Shown here: piece after piece, positions 16,547 to 25,742 of the stretch
How positions within the stretch are numbered: position 1 is the first letter of the stretch
How the letters are laid out: each line of letters begins with the position of its first letter
Assembly: GCA_026988525.1 (NCBI GenBank)
Contig: JALSLC010000016.1
Span: 1 to 53,405, forward strand
Reading direction: 5' to 3'
Length of the DNA stretch: 53,405 bases
Origin: Archaeoglobaceae archaeon
Lineage (GTDB): Archaea; Halobacteriota; Archaeoglobi; Archaeoglobales; Archaeoglobaceae
Translations under genes and position numbers: made by a program
Notes under the pieces: model-generated
The model's database searches: none
Told to the model about the DNA's origin: nothing
The model's input: only the letters and a program-made list of their open reading frames with translations

Positions 16547-17994
16547 GGTGCAACACCCCCAATTGTCAAAATTGCAGCTTTAATTACACCTGTCTTTACA
16601 GCATTGAGTAGTATATTAGCAAGAGGTGGAAATATAAACAGTATTGATATTACCCCTATAACGAACAGAGGTGTGTCAAGCAGTCTGTTTACCTTCACTT
16701 TTTCATAACCAGCAGGTTTTCCGCAGTAAATCCTCTTAAACGTGTAAAAACTGTAAAGACCTGATATTATAAACACAAAGACTACTGCTAAGATTGTAGA
16801 TATATCAAAGCCAAAAGTATCTACTAAGCCTTTAAGTATAAAGAACTCTCCAAACATTCCAACAGTCAGTATTCCACCAAGATTCATGAATCCAATTAAA
16901 GCGGCGTTGGATATTGTTGGTACATATTCATGCATACCACCCATCTTAGTAATATCTCTCAAACCATGATAGTTTGCTATAATTCCTCCAGCAGTCATGA
17001 AAAGAATCGCTTTACCAAAAGCATGAGATATGTATTGAATTATAACAGCCATTATTCCATAAGTTCCTAAGCAGAAAGCAATTAAACAGTAGCCCATCTG
17101 AGATATCGTAGAGAAGGCAAGTAATCTCTTATAGTCGTTTTGTCTGAAAACCATAAATCCAGCATATACACTTGAAATTACTCCATAGATAAATATTGGC
17201 ATCATGTACTTCTTTATAAACCACGGACTGATCAAGTAAGCTCTCAATATAACGTAAGCACCAAGACCAACAGTCAGGGGGCTTAGCAAAGCACTAACAG
17301 GTGTTGGAGCTTCAGCATGTGCCCATGGCAACCAAACGTGAGGCCCAAGCCCGGGAAGCTTAACTATCATGCCAAGGAATATTAGTAACCACGCTGTAAA
17401 ACCAATCTTAGCTATACTGTTAAAAGCTAAACTTCCATTATTGGATGCTACAAGTAAAAATCCTATTAAAGCAAGCATTCCGGCTATGTGTGTCCAGATA
17501 AAATACAAAGTTGCTACTTTTCTTCTATCACCATAACCATACATGTAAATTAGCAGGAATGATGCTAAAAGTGATATTTCCAAGAAAATGTAGAGCATTA
17601 TAAAGTTTCCGCTAAAAACAAGCCATAACATGGAAGTTGCATATAGGTCATAGAAAAATATGTACTTCCTGTATTCACTTTCAAATTCTCTACCCATCTC
17701 ATCAAAACGATGTGCCATGTAAGGTAAAGAATACAGAGCAACCATAGCCGAAACTAAACAAATTGCTAATGCGAAAGAGAAAGATATCTGATCTCCAAGA
17801 ATATAGAATTCTCCAATTGGTTTTACAAGAGATATTACGTGCTGTTTTACTACAATGTTCTCAGCAAGTCCATAGATTACATAAAAGAAAGGTATTAAGA
17901 AGGAGATAGCCGAAACTACAGTAGAGAGTTTCGGTCTCATTAGGGGGGCCAAAAACGTCACTATTAATGGAATTAGTAAAAATTCGAGTATCAA
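16543..17994 (-). CDS. fqoM: F420H2:quinone oxidoreductase subunit M (antiporter-like)
   Basis: This 483-residue NuoM homologue has about 14 membrane helices. Recognisable motifs are FSGNFIMLYIFLEISLLASF near residue 130, GLGPHVWLPWAHAEAPTPVSALLSP near 220 and AFSTISQMGYC near 300, the antiporter-type proton channel. Translation probably begins at a TTG (17994) that overlaps the fqoK stop (TTGA) and has a strong GGAGGTGAT upstream, so a rare start codon is likely here. Confidence 0.93.
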   Translation of the reverse strand: MILEFLLIPLIVTFLAPLMRPKLSTVVSAISFLIPFFYVIYGLAENIVVKQHVISLVKPIGEFYILGDQISFSFALAICLVSAMVALYSLPYMAHRFDEMGREFESEYRKYIFFYDLYATSMLWLVFSGNFIMLYIFLEISLLASFLLIYMYGYGDRRKVATLYFIWTHIAGMLALIGFLLVASNNGSLAFNSIAKIGFTAWLLIFLGMIVKLPGLGPHVWLPWAHAEAPTPVSALLSPLTVGLGAYVILRAYLISPWFIKKYMMPIFIYGVISSVYAGFMVFRQNDYKRLLAFSTISQMGYCLIAFCLGTYGIMAVIIQYISHAFGKAILFMTAGGIIANYHGLRDITKMGGMHEYVPTISNAALIGFMNLGGILTVGMFGEFFILKGLVDTFGFDISTILAVVFVFIISGLYSFYTFKRIYCGKPAGYEKVKVNRLLDTPLFVIGVISILFIFPPLANILLNAVKTGVIKAAILTIGGVAP

Positions 17995-18299
17995 ATTCTA
18001 TCACCTCCAACCAAAATATCGTCAGTTGAAATACTGCGGAACTTCTTGCTGAAAGTTACCATCGCAGCAATCAAAATCATAAGCTCACCACCACTTGTAA
18101 AAACTGTTAAAACAGCAATCCCGAAAGCAGAAGTCGTTAAATTTGGTACAGTAAAAAGTGGCATAAGTGCAAGAAATACAGCTCCAAACATTAATTCGAG
18201 AGAAATCAGTAATCTGATCAATTCTTTACTTGACATAGCCATGATATATCCAATTAAAAGTATTGCTATGGATGTTACAATAACAACATAGACCATCAT
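17991..18299 (-). CDS. fqoK: F420H2:quinone oxidoreductase subunit K
   Basis: This 102-residue NuoK homologue has three membrane helices. Acidic residues within helices, such as Glu in LISLELMFGAV, belong to the conserved coupling path. The ATG overlaps the fqoJ stop (ATGA) and is preceded by GGAGGGAAGG. Confidence 0.92.
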   Translation of the reverse strand: MMVYVVIVTSIAILLIGYIMAMSSKELIRLLISLELMFGAVFLALMPLFTVPNLTTSAFGIAVLTVFTSGGELMILIAAMVTFSKKFRSISTDDILVGGDRI

Positions 18300-18760
18300 A
18301 CGCCTTCCCTCCTAACAAATTTCACAACTGCCAGCATTAGCAAAATTGCAAGAGAAAAGAAGAACAAAACAAAGACTACGTATTCTTCGACAAATACTGA
18401 AATCTCTGAATTGGTGAATGCTGATGGAATGTTATTAAACCCAAAAATCGAATTAAAGATGACAGCAAACGTTATTATTGCTGGAATGAACCAAACAAAG
18501 TCTATCTGTAGTTTTGGTCTCGGGTCTCTGTACATTGCTGCTAAGGCTACTGTAACGGCACCTATCGCACCAACAAAAATGAATGTTATAAGTACAAAAA
18601 CAGGCTGTATATTGTTTAAAGCATACATTCCTGCAATCGTTATTAGCGTTATAGACATGTACAATGCGGAATAGAAAGTATCTTTTGTGAAAAGTGTTGC
18701 AAACGCCATTATAACTGAAAAGCAGCATATTGCTATTAAAGTCAAGGATATTGTATCCAT
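18296..18760 (-). CDS. fqoJ: F420H2:quinone oxidoreductase subunit J
   Basis: This 154-residue NuoJ homologue has five membrane helices and the motif TFIFVGAIGAVTVALAAMYRD. It is encoded as a single full-length gene, not split into J1/J2. It is the first gene of the fqo operon. A TATA-like TTTATTAA lies 26 bases upstream and there is no Shine-Dalgarno motif, so its transcript appears leaderless. A 14-base palindrome lies further upstream. Confidence 0.92.
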   Translation of the reverse strand: MDTISLTLIAICCFSVIMAFATLFTKDTFYSALYMSITLITIAGMYALNNIQPVFVLITFIFVGAIGAVTVALAAMYRDPRPKLQIDFVWFIPAIITFAVIFNSIFGFNNIPSAFTNSEISVFVEEYVVFVLFFFSLAILLMLAVVKFVRREGV

Positions 18761-18782
18761 ATTTGCGAGCTAAATATTTAAA

Positions 18783-18790
18783 TTAATAAA
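18783..18790 (-). promoter_or_regulatory. Probable fqo operon TATA box
   Basis: On the minus strand this reads TTTATTAA and is centred 26 bases before the fqoJ ATG at 18760, the expected distance for a leaderless archaeal transcript. A second AT-rich block nearer the ATG is too close to serve. Confidence 0.4.
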
Positions 18791-18816
18791 TCTTACTATT
18801 TTTGTTGTTTTCAAAA

Positions 18817-18830
18817 TTTCGATATCGAAA
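18817..18830. promoter_or_regulatory. Perfect 14-base palindrome upstream of fqo promoter
   Basis: TTTCGATATCGAAA is a perfect palindrome centred about 64 bases upstream of the fqoJ start and 27-40 bases upstream of its TATA box. That is a typical place for an archaeal activator or other dimeric regulator. The regulator is unknown. Confidence 0.45.
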
Positions 18831-19048
18831 AAAAGGAAAAAGTTGCGAGTATTCATTTTGATAAGACCTAAGACGATTGAATTAACAATTTAAATTTTCC
18901 AAAATCTGAATCTAAGTGATATATTTCTAAACTACAGAGTATCAAGATGTTATACAATCTAATTAGATAATATAAAATAATGATAATTCATTTGAACGAA
19001 ATCCCTTTCAAAAAAAGTAGAAAAAGGTAAATGTCGAAATACTTCAAT
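18831..19048. other. AT-rich intergenic region, nothing further recognised
   Basis: This lies between the fqo promoter region and the end of egsA, the previous minus-strand gene cluster. It is AT-rich with short A and T tracts. I see no ORF, tRNA or strong hairpin. It could hold the egsA terminator, but no decisive oligo-T signal stands out. Confidence 0.4.
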
Positions 19049-20059
19049 TTAGATACCTGTAACATCTATAGCTTTTTCAAAATCATTTTTATCTGGGTTT
19101 AGTTCGTCAAGAATCGTATAACGCGAAGGTCTTATACTCTTAGCCTTAATTAATGCTTTAATGGCATCTTCTTTTGATATTCCTATATCTTTAAGCTTAA
19201 CAACACAGCCAAATCTACTTAAGGATTCTTTTACTTTAAACCAATCACCTTCGTAAGCTATTTCATGAAAATACTCCATAATTATAGTTCCAATTCCAAC
19301 TTGTTCACCATGTAAAGCATTACCAATACCCAGCATATCTATTGCGTGACTAAACTTGTGCTCAGCCCCACTTGCAGGTCTGCTACTACCAGCTATGCTC
19401 ATAGCAACTCCACTCATTATAAGTCCTCTTACTAATTCCTCAATCTCAGGAGTTTTTTCTAATAACATTTCTGCTGGCATGTATGCAATACTTGCTGCAA
19501 TCTCAGAGTAATCTATCTGTTCTACATCCTTAGCGAGTTTCCAATCTTTTACAGCAGTAATATTTGATATTAAATCTCCAAATCCCGCCCTTATTAACCT
19601 AATAGGGCAGAGAGAAATTACATTTATATCTGCAACAACAGCAGAAGGTGGCTTGGTAAATATAGAGAAAACTTCCTCATTTCTAAAACTTGCTACGGGA
19701 GAAGCTATGCCATCATGAGATGCTGTAGTTGGAACAGTAATTAGAGGTACATTAAGTTCAGAAGCAAGAAGTTTTCCTGAATCTATAATTCTACCGCCGC
19801 CAACTGCCAAAATACAATCAACATCACCGTAACTCAGCTTGGCCACCAATTTAGATACTTCACTCCTCGGATTACTGAGGGAATAAACCTCAGATGGATG
19901 GACAATTAACTCTATTTCCTTCCCTGCAAGCTTATAACTCGTTTTACCGCAAAGCATTACAATTTTTTCAACTTTTAAATTTTCAATCAGAACTTGCACT
20001 TTATTTAAAACATTTTTTCCAATTTCAACAAAAATTGGGAGTTCAACGTGTCTGTGCAT
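19049..20059 (-). CDS. egsA: sn-glycerol-1-phosphate dehydrogenase
   Basis: EgsA reduces dihydroxyacetone phosphate to sn-glycerol-1-phosphate, the stereospecific backbone of archaeal ether lipids. The protein of about 336 residues shows the NAD(P)-binding GGGRIIDSGK near residue 85, PTTASHDGIASP near 113 (substrate and metal Asp) and the metal-binding His residues in EHKFSHAIDML and ALHGEQVGIG. I prefer the ATG at 20059: a TTATAATT box sits 25 bases upstream. A GTG at 20068 is also in frame. It follows htpX by about 23 bases on the same strand. Confidence 0.94.
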   Translation of the reverse strand: MHRHVELPIFVEIGKNVLNKVQVLIENLKVEKIVMLCGKTSYKLAGKEIELIVHPSEVYSLSNPRSEVSKLVAKLSYGDVDCILAVGGGRIIDSGKLLASELNVPLITVPTTASHDGIASPVASFRNEEVFSIFTKPPSAVVADINVISLCPIRLIRAGFGDLISNITAVKDWKLAKDVEQIDYSEIAASIAYMPAEMLLEKTPEIEELVRGLIMSGVAMSIAGSSRPASGAEHKFSHAIDMLGIGNALHGEQVGIGTIIMEYFHEIAYEGDWFKVKESLSRFGCVVKLKDIGISKEDAIKALIKAKSIRPSRYTILDELNPDKNDFEKAIDVTGI

Positions 20060-20082
20060 ATTTTTCACTAAAAAATTTTAAA

Positions 20083-20973
20083 TTATAATTCACCCATTCT
20101 AATTTTTTCAGCTATTTCTTCAAGTTTTTCTATTCTCTTTTCTATTGGCGGATGTGTAGAAAACAAAGACATTATTGTTTCTCCACTTATAGCAGGAATT
20201 ATAAAGAAAGCATTCATTCCTTCTACTCTCTTCTTTTCTTCTGGTGGAATATAATCCATCTTTCCACTTATTTTTAGTAAAGCAGATATTAGTTTTTCAG
20301 GTTTCCTCGTTAGTATAGCGCTTCCCATGTCCGCTGCAAATTCTCTATATCTACTAAGAGCTCTAATTAACAGAAAACTAATTAGCCAAATTAAAGAAGA
20401 TATTGCAAACAGAACCAAGGGTGCTAAGTTATCGTTATCTCTGTCATAGCTTCCCCACATTCCCATGAACATTGCCCATCTCATGACAAACCAAGCAAGA
20501 GTAGCTATAAAGCTTGCAATTGTTATCACTGCTACATCTCTATGCTTTATATGACTAATTTCATGACCTAAAACAGCCTCTATTTCGTCCCAATTTAAAG
20601 TTTTAAGCAAGCCAGTAGTAACAGCAACAGTGGAATGGCTCGGACTTCTACCAGTTGCAAAAGCGTTTGGAATTGGTGTTTCTATTATCGCAACCTTAGG
20701 TTTAGGAATTTTAGCTTTACTTGCTAAATTTGACACAATTTCATGTAATTCTGGCATTTCTTCTTCGCTGACAATTTTAGCTCCGGAAGCAAGAAGGGCT
20801 ATTTTATCTGAGAAGAAATACTGTACAAATAACATAAATCCTGCAAAAAGTATTAGAAATGGTGTACTAACACCAAACATCCAAAGTATTGTAAGAAATA
20901 CTATTGTGAGTAAGAATATAGCGCTAAGTGTAAACCACATTCTAATCTTAAGTCCCCAATCAGCTACTTCCAT
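20083..20973 (-). CDS. htpX: HtpX-type membrane zinc metalloprotease
   Basis: This 296-residue M48-family protease has two N-terminal helices (about 12-55), the zinc motif HEISH at residues 137-141, a further membrane pair near 145-205 and the third ligand in REFAADMGSA. It degrades misfolded membrane proteins from the cytoplasmic side. A TATA-like box (20996-21003) is 26 bases before the ATG, so the transcript is probably leaderless. It is divergent from proC. Confidence 0.94.
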   Translation of the reverse strand: MEVADWGLKIRMWFTLSAIFLLTIVFLTILWMFGVSTPFLILFAGFMLFVQYFFSDKIALLASGAKIVSEEEMPELHEIVSNLASKAKIPKPKVAIIETPIPNAFATGRSPSHSTVAVTTGLLKTLNWDEIEAVLGHEISHIKHRDVAVITIASFIATLAWFVMRWAMFMGMWGSYDRDNDNLAPLVLFAISSLIWLISFLLIRALSRYREFAADMGSAILTRKPEKLISALLKISGKMDYIPPEEKKRVEGMNAFFIIPAISGETIMSLFSTHPPIEKRIEKLEEIAEKIRMGEL

Positions 20974-20995
20974 AGTTAAAAATAGTGAAAGGTGA

Positions 20996-21003
20996 GATAT
21001 ATT
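20996..21003 (-). promoter_or_regulatory. Probable htpX TATA box
   Basis: The minus strand reads AATATATC, centred 26 bases before the htpX ATG at 20973 in the 53-base gap shared with proC. Confidence 0.4.
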
Positions 21004-21026
21004 AATTTTGAGTTGGAGTAAAAGCT

Positions 21027-21758
21027 ATGAAAATCGCAATTGTAGGATGTGGTAAGCTTGGTTCTGCTATAGCAAAAATATTAACGAAAGAATATGAGAT
21101 ACTGGCAATAAGGAGAGATCCATCCAAAATAGAGTTCGAATGCGAAAAAAGTTCAGATGTGAGCGATGCAAAAAAATGTGATTTTATAATTTTAACTTTA
21201 AAACCGCAAGACTTCAGAAAAATAATAAAAAAAGATGAATTCAAAGACAAAATAGTAATAAGTTTTATGGCAGGTGTTAGTGTTGAAGAATTGAAAAAAG
21301 TAAGCAAAAAAGTAGTTAGAGCGATGACGACTTTAGCTGTTGAGTATGGAGAAAGTTTTGTTACTTTTTACTGTGACGGTCTTAGCCCAGATGAGGAAGA
21401 GTTAATTATAAAAATTCTAAAAAAGCTTGGAGAACCTATAAGGGCAGAGGAAGAGATTGTAGATGTTTCAACAGCATTTGCAAGCTCGATTGCTTTCATT
21501 TCTGAGTTGATAGAAGCATTGATTTTTGCAGGAGTTAGGCAGGGAATTAAAAGAGATATAGCTGAGAAACTCTCAATTTTAACGTTTCACAGTTGTTTAA
21601 AGCTTGTTGAAAAGTATGGTTGCAAAGAAGTTGTAGATAAAGTTGCTACTCCTGCTGGAGCCACAGTTGAAGGACTAGCAAAGTTAATGGAGTGTAAAGC
21701 TGCATGGTGCTTGCAAGAAGCTTTTTGTTCAGCTGCTAAAAAATTTAAAAAATCTTGA
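21027..21758 (+). CDS. proC: Pyrroline-5-carboxylate reductase family protein
   Basis: This 243-residue protein starts with the NAD(P)-binding IVGCGKLGSAIA. It has the ILTLKPQDF segment near residue 52 and the family's C-terminal signature VATPAGATVEGLAKLME around 210-225, corresponding to the usual V.SPGGTT..GL. It would reduce pyrroline-5-carboxylate to proline. GGAG lies upstream of the ATG. It is slightly shorter than typical ProC (about 265), and the Ala-for-Gly change in the signature leaves some room for a related imine substrate. Confidence 0.85.
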   Translation: MKIAIVGCGKLGSAIAKILTKEYEILAIRRDPSKIEFECEKSSDVSDAKKCDFIILTLKPQDFRKIIKKDEFKDKIVISFMAGVSVEELKKVSKKVVRAMTTLAVEYGESFVTFYCDGLSPDEEELIIKILKKLGEPIRAEEEIVDVSTAFASSIAFISELIEALIFAGVRQGIKRDIAEKLSILTFHSCLKLVEKYGCKEVVDKVATPAGATVEGLAKLMECKAAWCLQEAFCSAAKKFKKS

Positions 21759-21759
21759 T

Positions 21760-23640
21760 TTACCAGCCTCCAGCTCCACCTCCTCCAAATCCACCTCCTC
21801 CTCCAAATCCACCGCCAAATCCACCTCCAAAGCTACTGCCTGTATCTTTGGATGACAAAACTGTGGAATGGAAAGTATGGAATCCTAAGAATATATCACT
21901 GTAGTTTGTGTCAAATTTAATGTCAAAAGCCTTCATAGCCTTTACAACTTTTTCACCAACACCCAAGGCTGTTCCATAGACTAACCATTCCTGCCACATT
22001 ACTAAATCTTCCGGGGCATATTTCTTTATCATAGCCATATCCGATAGAAATCTTGTAAAAGCTCTCCACTGCAACCTTTCCTCATATTCTCTATCCTTCC
22101 ACCTCCCAAAAAGCTGAGCAGGAACCATAAAACAAGCTAAACTCTCGTAAAAAGCAGATAATCCCATTAATGCAGTAATTTGCTGAGAATAAATAAAGCC
22201 TAAAACAGCACCAGATGTAGCAACTAACAGACTGAATGCTAAAAGCTTGTATAGAGCTTTTTTACCAGAAGTATCTATAAATTCTCTTTCTACGCTTTTT
22301 CTGAGTTTTATCAAATCACGATCAACCATAAGCATTAAGTTATTAAGTTCAATCGCTTCTTTCAAACCAACTATCTTAGATGCTAGATCTTTTGTTTTTT
22401 TAAGATTTGCTGTATCAAAGACTCCATCCTCAGAGTTCTTTTTAATGTAATTGAATACTCTTCTCTCATACTCATCATCCAGTTCTTTTTCTTTGATAAC
22501 TTTAATTCTCAAGTCTTTTTTAGAATTGCCGTACGTCTCTAACTTAATAAGACTCATCCTCTCCAAATTGAGTAAAGTAGCAAAGAAACCATCAGGATCG
22601 AAATTGAATGCATCACCTTTAAAAACCAAGTTAACAATCCAAGGTTTTCTTTCTTTATTTGGTACGTAGCTCAAAAATTTAGGAACTGTTACGCTTATTT
22701 CCGAACCGTACTTCATATAAATGTAGTAAATTATTCCGGGAATTACAAGAACCAATAGTACGTAAACGTAACTAATATCTTTAATAATTTCCATTTTCAG
22801 TTTATAAAATTTGTTAGCAGATATAGTTTTAGCTTGAACATCACTTACCTTTTCTGTGTAACCATAAACTGGTTTAGTTAGAACCATCTCAACTTCTATC
22901 AATCCGTTTTCAGGACTTTTACCGGTTATTTCCCATCCGTAATTTGTTCTCACAACTTTTGAATTTGGAAAGTGTACAAACAACTCTTTTATACTTCTTT
23001 GGGGATCCAATATCTTTAAAAATACGTTGTTATATGGAACGTGTTTGCTCGCTAACTTTATGTTTACATGGTATAGCTTACCATCAGTTTGAACTGGAGG
23101 GAATATTTCAAAGCTATACTTGACTTCGTAATTACCCGGACTGAAATGGTACGAATTTACTATACCAATTTCGTTTTTACTTGCATGATCTCTTATAAGC
23201 GTTCTTAGGTGATTTACATCGTAGGCATTCCACAGATATATGTGTCCAAAGTTGTCCACTGCATATTCAGGATAATTACTACTAATCCTAAGCAAAGTGT
23301 AATGTGGTTTACTATAACTACTCTGAACAAAGAGTGGGGCATTAAACCTTCTGTAAAGAGCCCTATACTTAGAAGTGTGTACATGGTAAACGTAGTCCTC
23401 CGTCAAGTAAAGATGAGGGCCAACTTTTAGAGTAGCAGAATAATCAGCCGTTAAAGGATTTAAATGTTCGCTAATTAAATTTATATGAAAATAAGAAAAC
23501 AAAAAAGCAAGTAAAATAATAGCTGATATACATAAAAAAAGAGATACCAGCTGTCCCTTTTCCTCAAGTTTTCTTGAAATTGCAAATAGACTTATTAATG
23601 GTACTACAGCGAATAAAGAAAATATAAACAAAGAAGACAT
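21760..23640 (-). CDS. DUF2207-type membrane protein with glycine-rich tail
   Basis: This is a 626-residue protein. Two N-terminal hydrophobic segments (about 3-20 and 32-50) are followed by an extracytoplasmic beta-rich domain to about 290, a membrane helix near 292-312 and a cytoplasmic region of charged helices. A helix pair lies near 462-500, and the C-terminal tail is built of GGGFGGG units. This layout matches the DUF2207 family. In many genomes such genes sit beside LemA, as here, where lemA precedes it by 10 bases. Biochemical function is unknown; a role in envelope maintenance is inferred from the partnership. The gene ends 2 bases from the convergent end of proC. Confidence 0.85.
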   Translation of the reverse strand: MSSLFIFSLFAVVPLISLFAISRKLEEKGQLVSLFLCISAIILLAFLFSYFHINLISEHLNPLTADYSATLKVGPHLYLTEDYVYHVHTSKYRALYRRFNAPLFVQSSYSKPHYTLLRISSNYPEYAVDNFGHIYLWNAYDVNHLRTLIRDHASKNEIGIVNSYHFSPGNYEVKYSFEIFPPVQTDGKLYHVNIKLASKHVPYNNVFLKILDPQRSIKELFVHFPNSKVVRTNYGWEITGKSPENGLIEVEMVLTKPVYGYTEKVSDVQAKTISANKFYKLKMEIIKDISYVYVLLVLVIPGIIYYIYMKYGSEISVTVPKFLSYVPNKERKPWIVNLVFKGDAFNFDPDGFFATLLNLERMSLIKLETYGNSKKDLRIKVIKEKELDDEYERRVFNYIKKNSEDGVFDTANLKKTKDLASKIVGLKEAIELNNLMLMVDRDLIKLRKSVEREFIDTSGKKALYKLLAFSLLVATSGAVLGFIYSQQITALMGLSAFYESLACFMVPAQLFGRWKDREYEERLQWRAFTRFLSDMAMIKKYAPEDLVMWQEWLVYGTALGVGEKVVKAMKAFDIKFDTNYSDIFLGFHTFHSTVLSSKDTGSSFGGGFGGGFGGGGGFGGGGAGGW

Positions 23641-23650
23641 AATTTATCAC

Positions 23651-24232
23651 CTAAATGTTCCAATTAAGTTCAGGTCTCCTCTCTACTGCCTCCTCGAAGT
23701 GCAAGTATTCAAGCTTTTTTAATCCCATAAGTCTGGCAATTATGCTGTCCGGAATTATGTCCATTCTTGTATTGTATTCTTGAACTACGTTGTTGTAGGT
23801 ATATCTCAAGCGAGCAATTTCATCTTCAACAGACTTAGCAGAACTCATAAGTTCTTGTACAACACTTGAAGTTTTAAGCTCAGGATAGTTTTCAACGCTA
23901 ACTATTATGTTTCCAAGTATTCCTCTTGTTTCTGCATCTATTTTTTGTAGATCTTGAGGAGTTGACGCTTTCATAACTTCAGTTCTCATCTTAGTCACTC
24001 TTTCAAAAGTGTCTCTCTCGTATCTCGCGTAACTCTTAACAGATTCAAGCAATTCACTTAGCAAATCAAGTCTTTTCTTCATAGCTACTTTTATTTGGTT
24101 AAAAGTTGCTTCAGCCCCGTTTTTAAGTTGCTGAAACCTGTTGTATATTCCAGCGACTATAAAAGCAATTATTATAATAAATACTGCTACTAAAGCTAAA
24201 AGAGCCAAAGTAATTATACTACTTAAGCCCAT
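23651..24232 (-). CDS. lemA: LemA family protein
   Basis: This 193-residue protein has one N-terminal membrane helix (about 5-30) and a long coiled helical bundle. LemA signatures are present: IYNRFQQLKNGAEATFNQIKV, YARYERDTFERVTKMR and the YNNVVQEYNTRMDIIPDSIIA block near residue 145-165. The family's molecular role is unresolved but it is often linked with HtpX or DUF2207 proteins; htpX lies about 3 kb away. It is probably co-transcribed with the DUF2207 gene. Confidence 0.92.
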   Translation of the reverse strand: MGLSSIITLALLALVAVFIIIIAFIVAGIYNRFQQLKNGAEATFNQIKVAMKKRLDLLSELLESVKSYARYERDTFERVTKMRTEVMKASTPQDLQKIDAETRGILGNIIVSVENYPELKTSSVVQELMSSAKSVEDEIARLRYTYNNVVQEYNTRMDIIPDSIIARLMGLKKLEYLHFEEAVERRPELNWNI

Positions 24233-24299
24233 ACACCAAAAGCAAAATTAAAAATTTATAAAATTTTCGTTTTAAATATTCAATGTGATATCCAGATAA

Positions 24300-25742
24300 T
24301 CAATCTTTATATATTCCAAAATTTAAATCTTCATCTTGAATATAACTTTTTTCAAGCTTAGCTGCAATTTCTGCCTTTTTTAGCTCTCTACCCAAGTAAG
24401 CTGCATGATCTAACCTTGATATTAATTTTCTCCTTATAATTTCTTTAACAACGCTTTCTGAGTCGCCAATAATACCAAGACCAGAATCGTGAACTGCAAC
24501 TACATCTTTACCATGAACGTATATCCTAAAATCTCCTTTTGGATCTCTAACGAATTCACGAGACTTCTTAGCATATGTCAATTTTGAAGCTTTTACCTTC
24601 TCTCTTTGGATAATTTTCTCTTTTAAAACTAACAAATTTACTCCAAAATCTTTTGGTGGCGATTTTCTTAATTTGGCTGCTCTCGCCATGTAGCTTGCAG
24701 TTCTTAATTCTTTTATACACCCCTTAGTTTTGTAACTTGCCTCAGTAGTAAAAAGTGCATTAACTCCAATTTCTTCCGCGATAAAAGATAATACAGCATT
24801 GATACCTACAGAATCCACATCACACAACTCAGTTACATTTCCAACACCCATGAGAATTGGTGTACTCTTATCCTTACTCCTATATTCAGCATACCTTGAA
24901 AGAGAAGAAAACAAATTTGGGAAAGGATCAAGTATGCAATCTGCAATTAAATTATTCTTACCTTTCTTTCTTGCAAATTTAATTATATTCATTAGTTCAC
25001 TTACATCTCTACTAACAACTACTACTGCCTGAGAAGTTATAAAATCTAAAACTTCAATGTTTTCTGAGCTTACGCTCATAATCATGTGTACTCCTTGCTC
25101 TACAGCTTTTTTTATTATTTTGCTATCGAAAGTATCAATACTTACAGCATTACAACAATCTAAAGCTACTTTTAGAGACTTTATAGCTTTTTCAACTTCA
25201 CAATCTATTGGTATTCCTATATCAATTATGTCAGCACCACTTTTAAGATAATATTCTATTTTACTTATCAATTCTTCTTTTTCTAATTCGGGCGCATCTA
25301 CTATTTCAGCAATAACTTTCATTCTTCCTTCTCCAATTACAACATCCCCAACGTAAGCTGGATAAAGAATCCTCTCTTTATCTGAGTTTACTAAATCGAT
25401 AGTTTCTTTTGCAATTATAGAATATAACAATCTGCATGCTGGAATTGAATGAGACAACTCTATTTTATCTATGTTTTTCAACACCTTAGGTAAGTCTGCA
25501 GCATGAATGCTACCAAGCCTTATTTTAACACCTGTCTCTTCTTCAAGTTTTTTCCAATTCCCTTTTGCATTACCCGGAAGTAAAACTAAATCATAGTTTG
25601 AAAGATTGATTTTTTTAATTATTTCCGGAGTTACAAACGCTGCTATATCTACATCTGCAACAAAAACGTCAACATCAAATCCACTTACAGCTTTTTTTAC
25701 ATCTTCAGCTGCAAGTTTACCAGTAACAACTAAAATTTTCAT
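24300..25742 (-). CDS. Dihydropteroate synthase-like protein (MJ0107-type)
   Basis: This 480-residue protein has three parts. The N-terminal ~135 residues form a Rossmann-like domain of unknown role. Residues ~140-370 form a TIM barrel resembling pterin-binding enzymes (GADIIDIGIP, AVSIDTFDS). The C-terminal ~110 residues resemble a domain often annotated as DUF4346. It belongs to the archaeal family represented by M. jannaschii MJ0107, proposed to act in tetrahydromethanopterin or folate-like cofactor synthesis; this is not proven here. It is last in a five-gene overlapping operon, its ATG overlapping the pyrH stop (ATGA). Confidence 0.82.
   Translation of the reverse strand: MKILVVTGKLAAEDVKKAVSGFDVDVFVADVDIAAFVTPEIIKKINLSNYDLVLLPGNAKGNWKKLEEETGVKIRLGSIHAADLPKVLKNIDKIELSHSIPACRLLYSIIAKETIDLVNSDKERILYPAYVGDVVIGEGRMKVIAEIVDAPELEKEELISKIEYYLKSGADIIDIGIPIDCEVEKAIKSLKVALDCCNAVSIDTFDSKIIKKAVEQGVHMIMSVSSENIEVLDFITSQAVVVVSRDVSELMNIIKFARKKGKNNLIADCILDPFPNLFSSLSRYAEYRSKDKSTPILMGVGNVTELCDVDSVGINAVLSFIAEEIGVNALFTTEASYKTKGCIKELRTASYMARAAKLRKSPPKDFGVNLLVLKEKIIQREKVKASKLTYAKKSREFVRDPKGDFRIYVHGKDVVAVHDSGLGIIGDSESVVKEIIRRKLISRLDHAAYLGRELKKAEIAAKLEKSYIQDEDLNFGIYKD

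Noticed and set aside
21765-21840. Repetitive CCTCC/CCACC sequence as a DNA minisatellite
   Set aside because: It is the coding sequence of the glycine-rich C-terminal tail of the DUF2207 protein, and the repeats follow codon boundaries.
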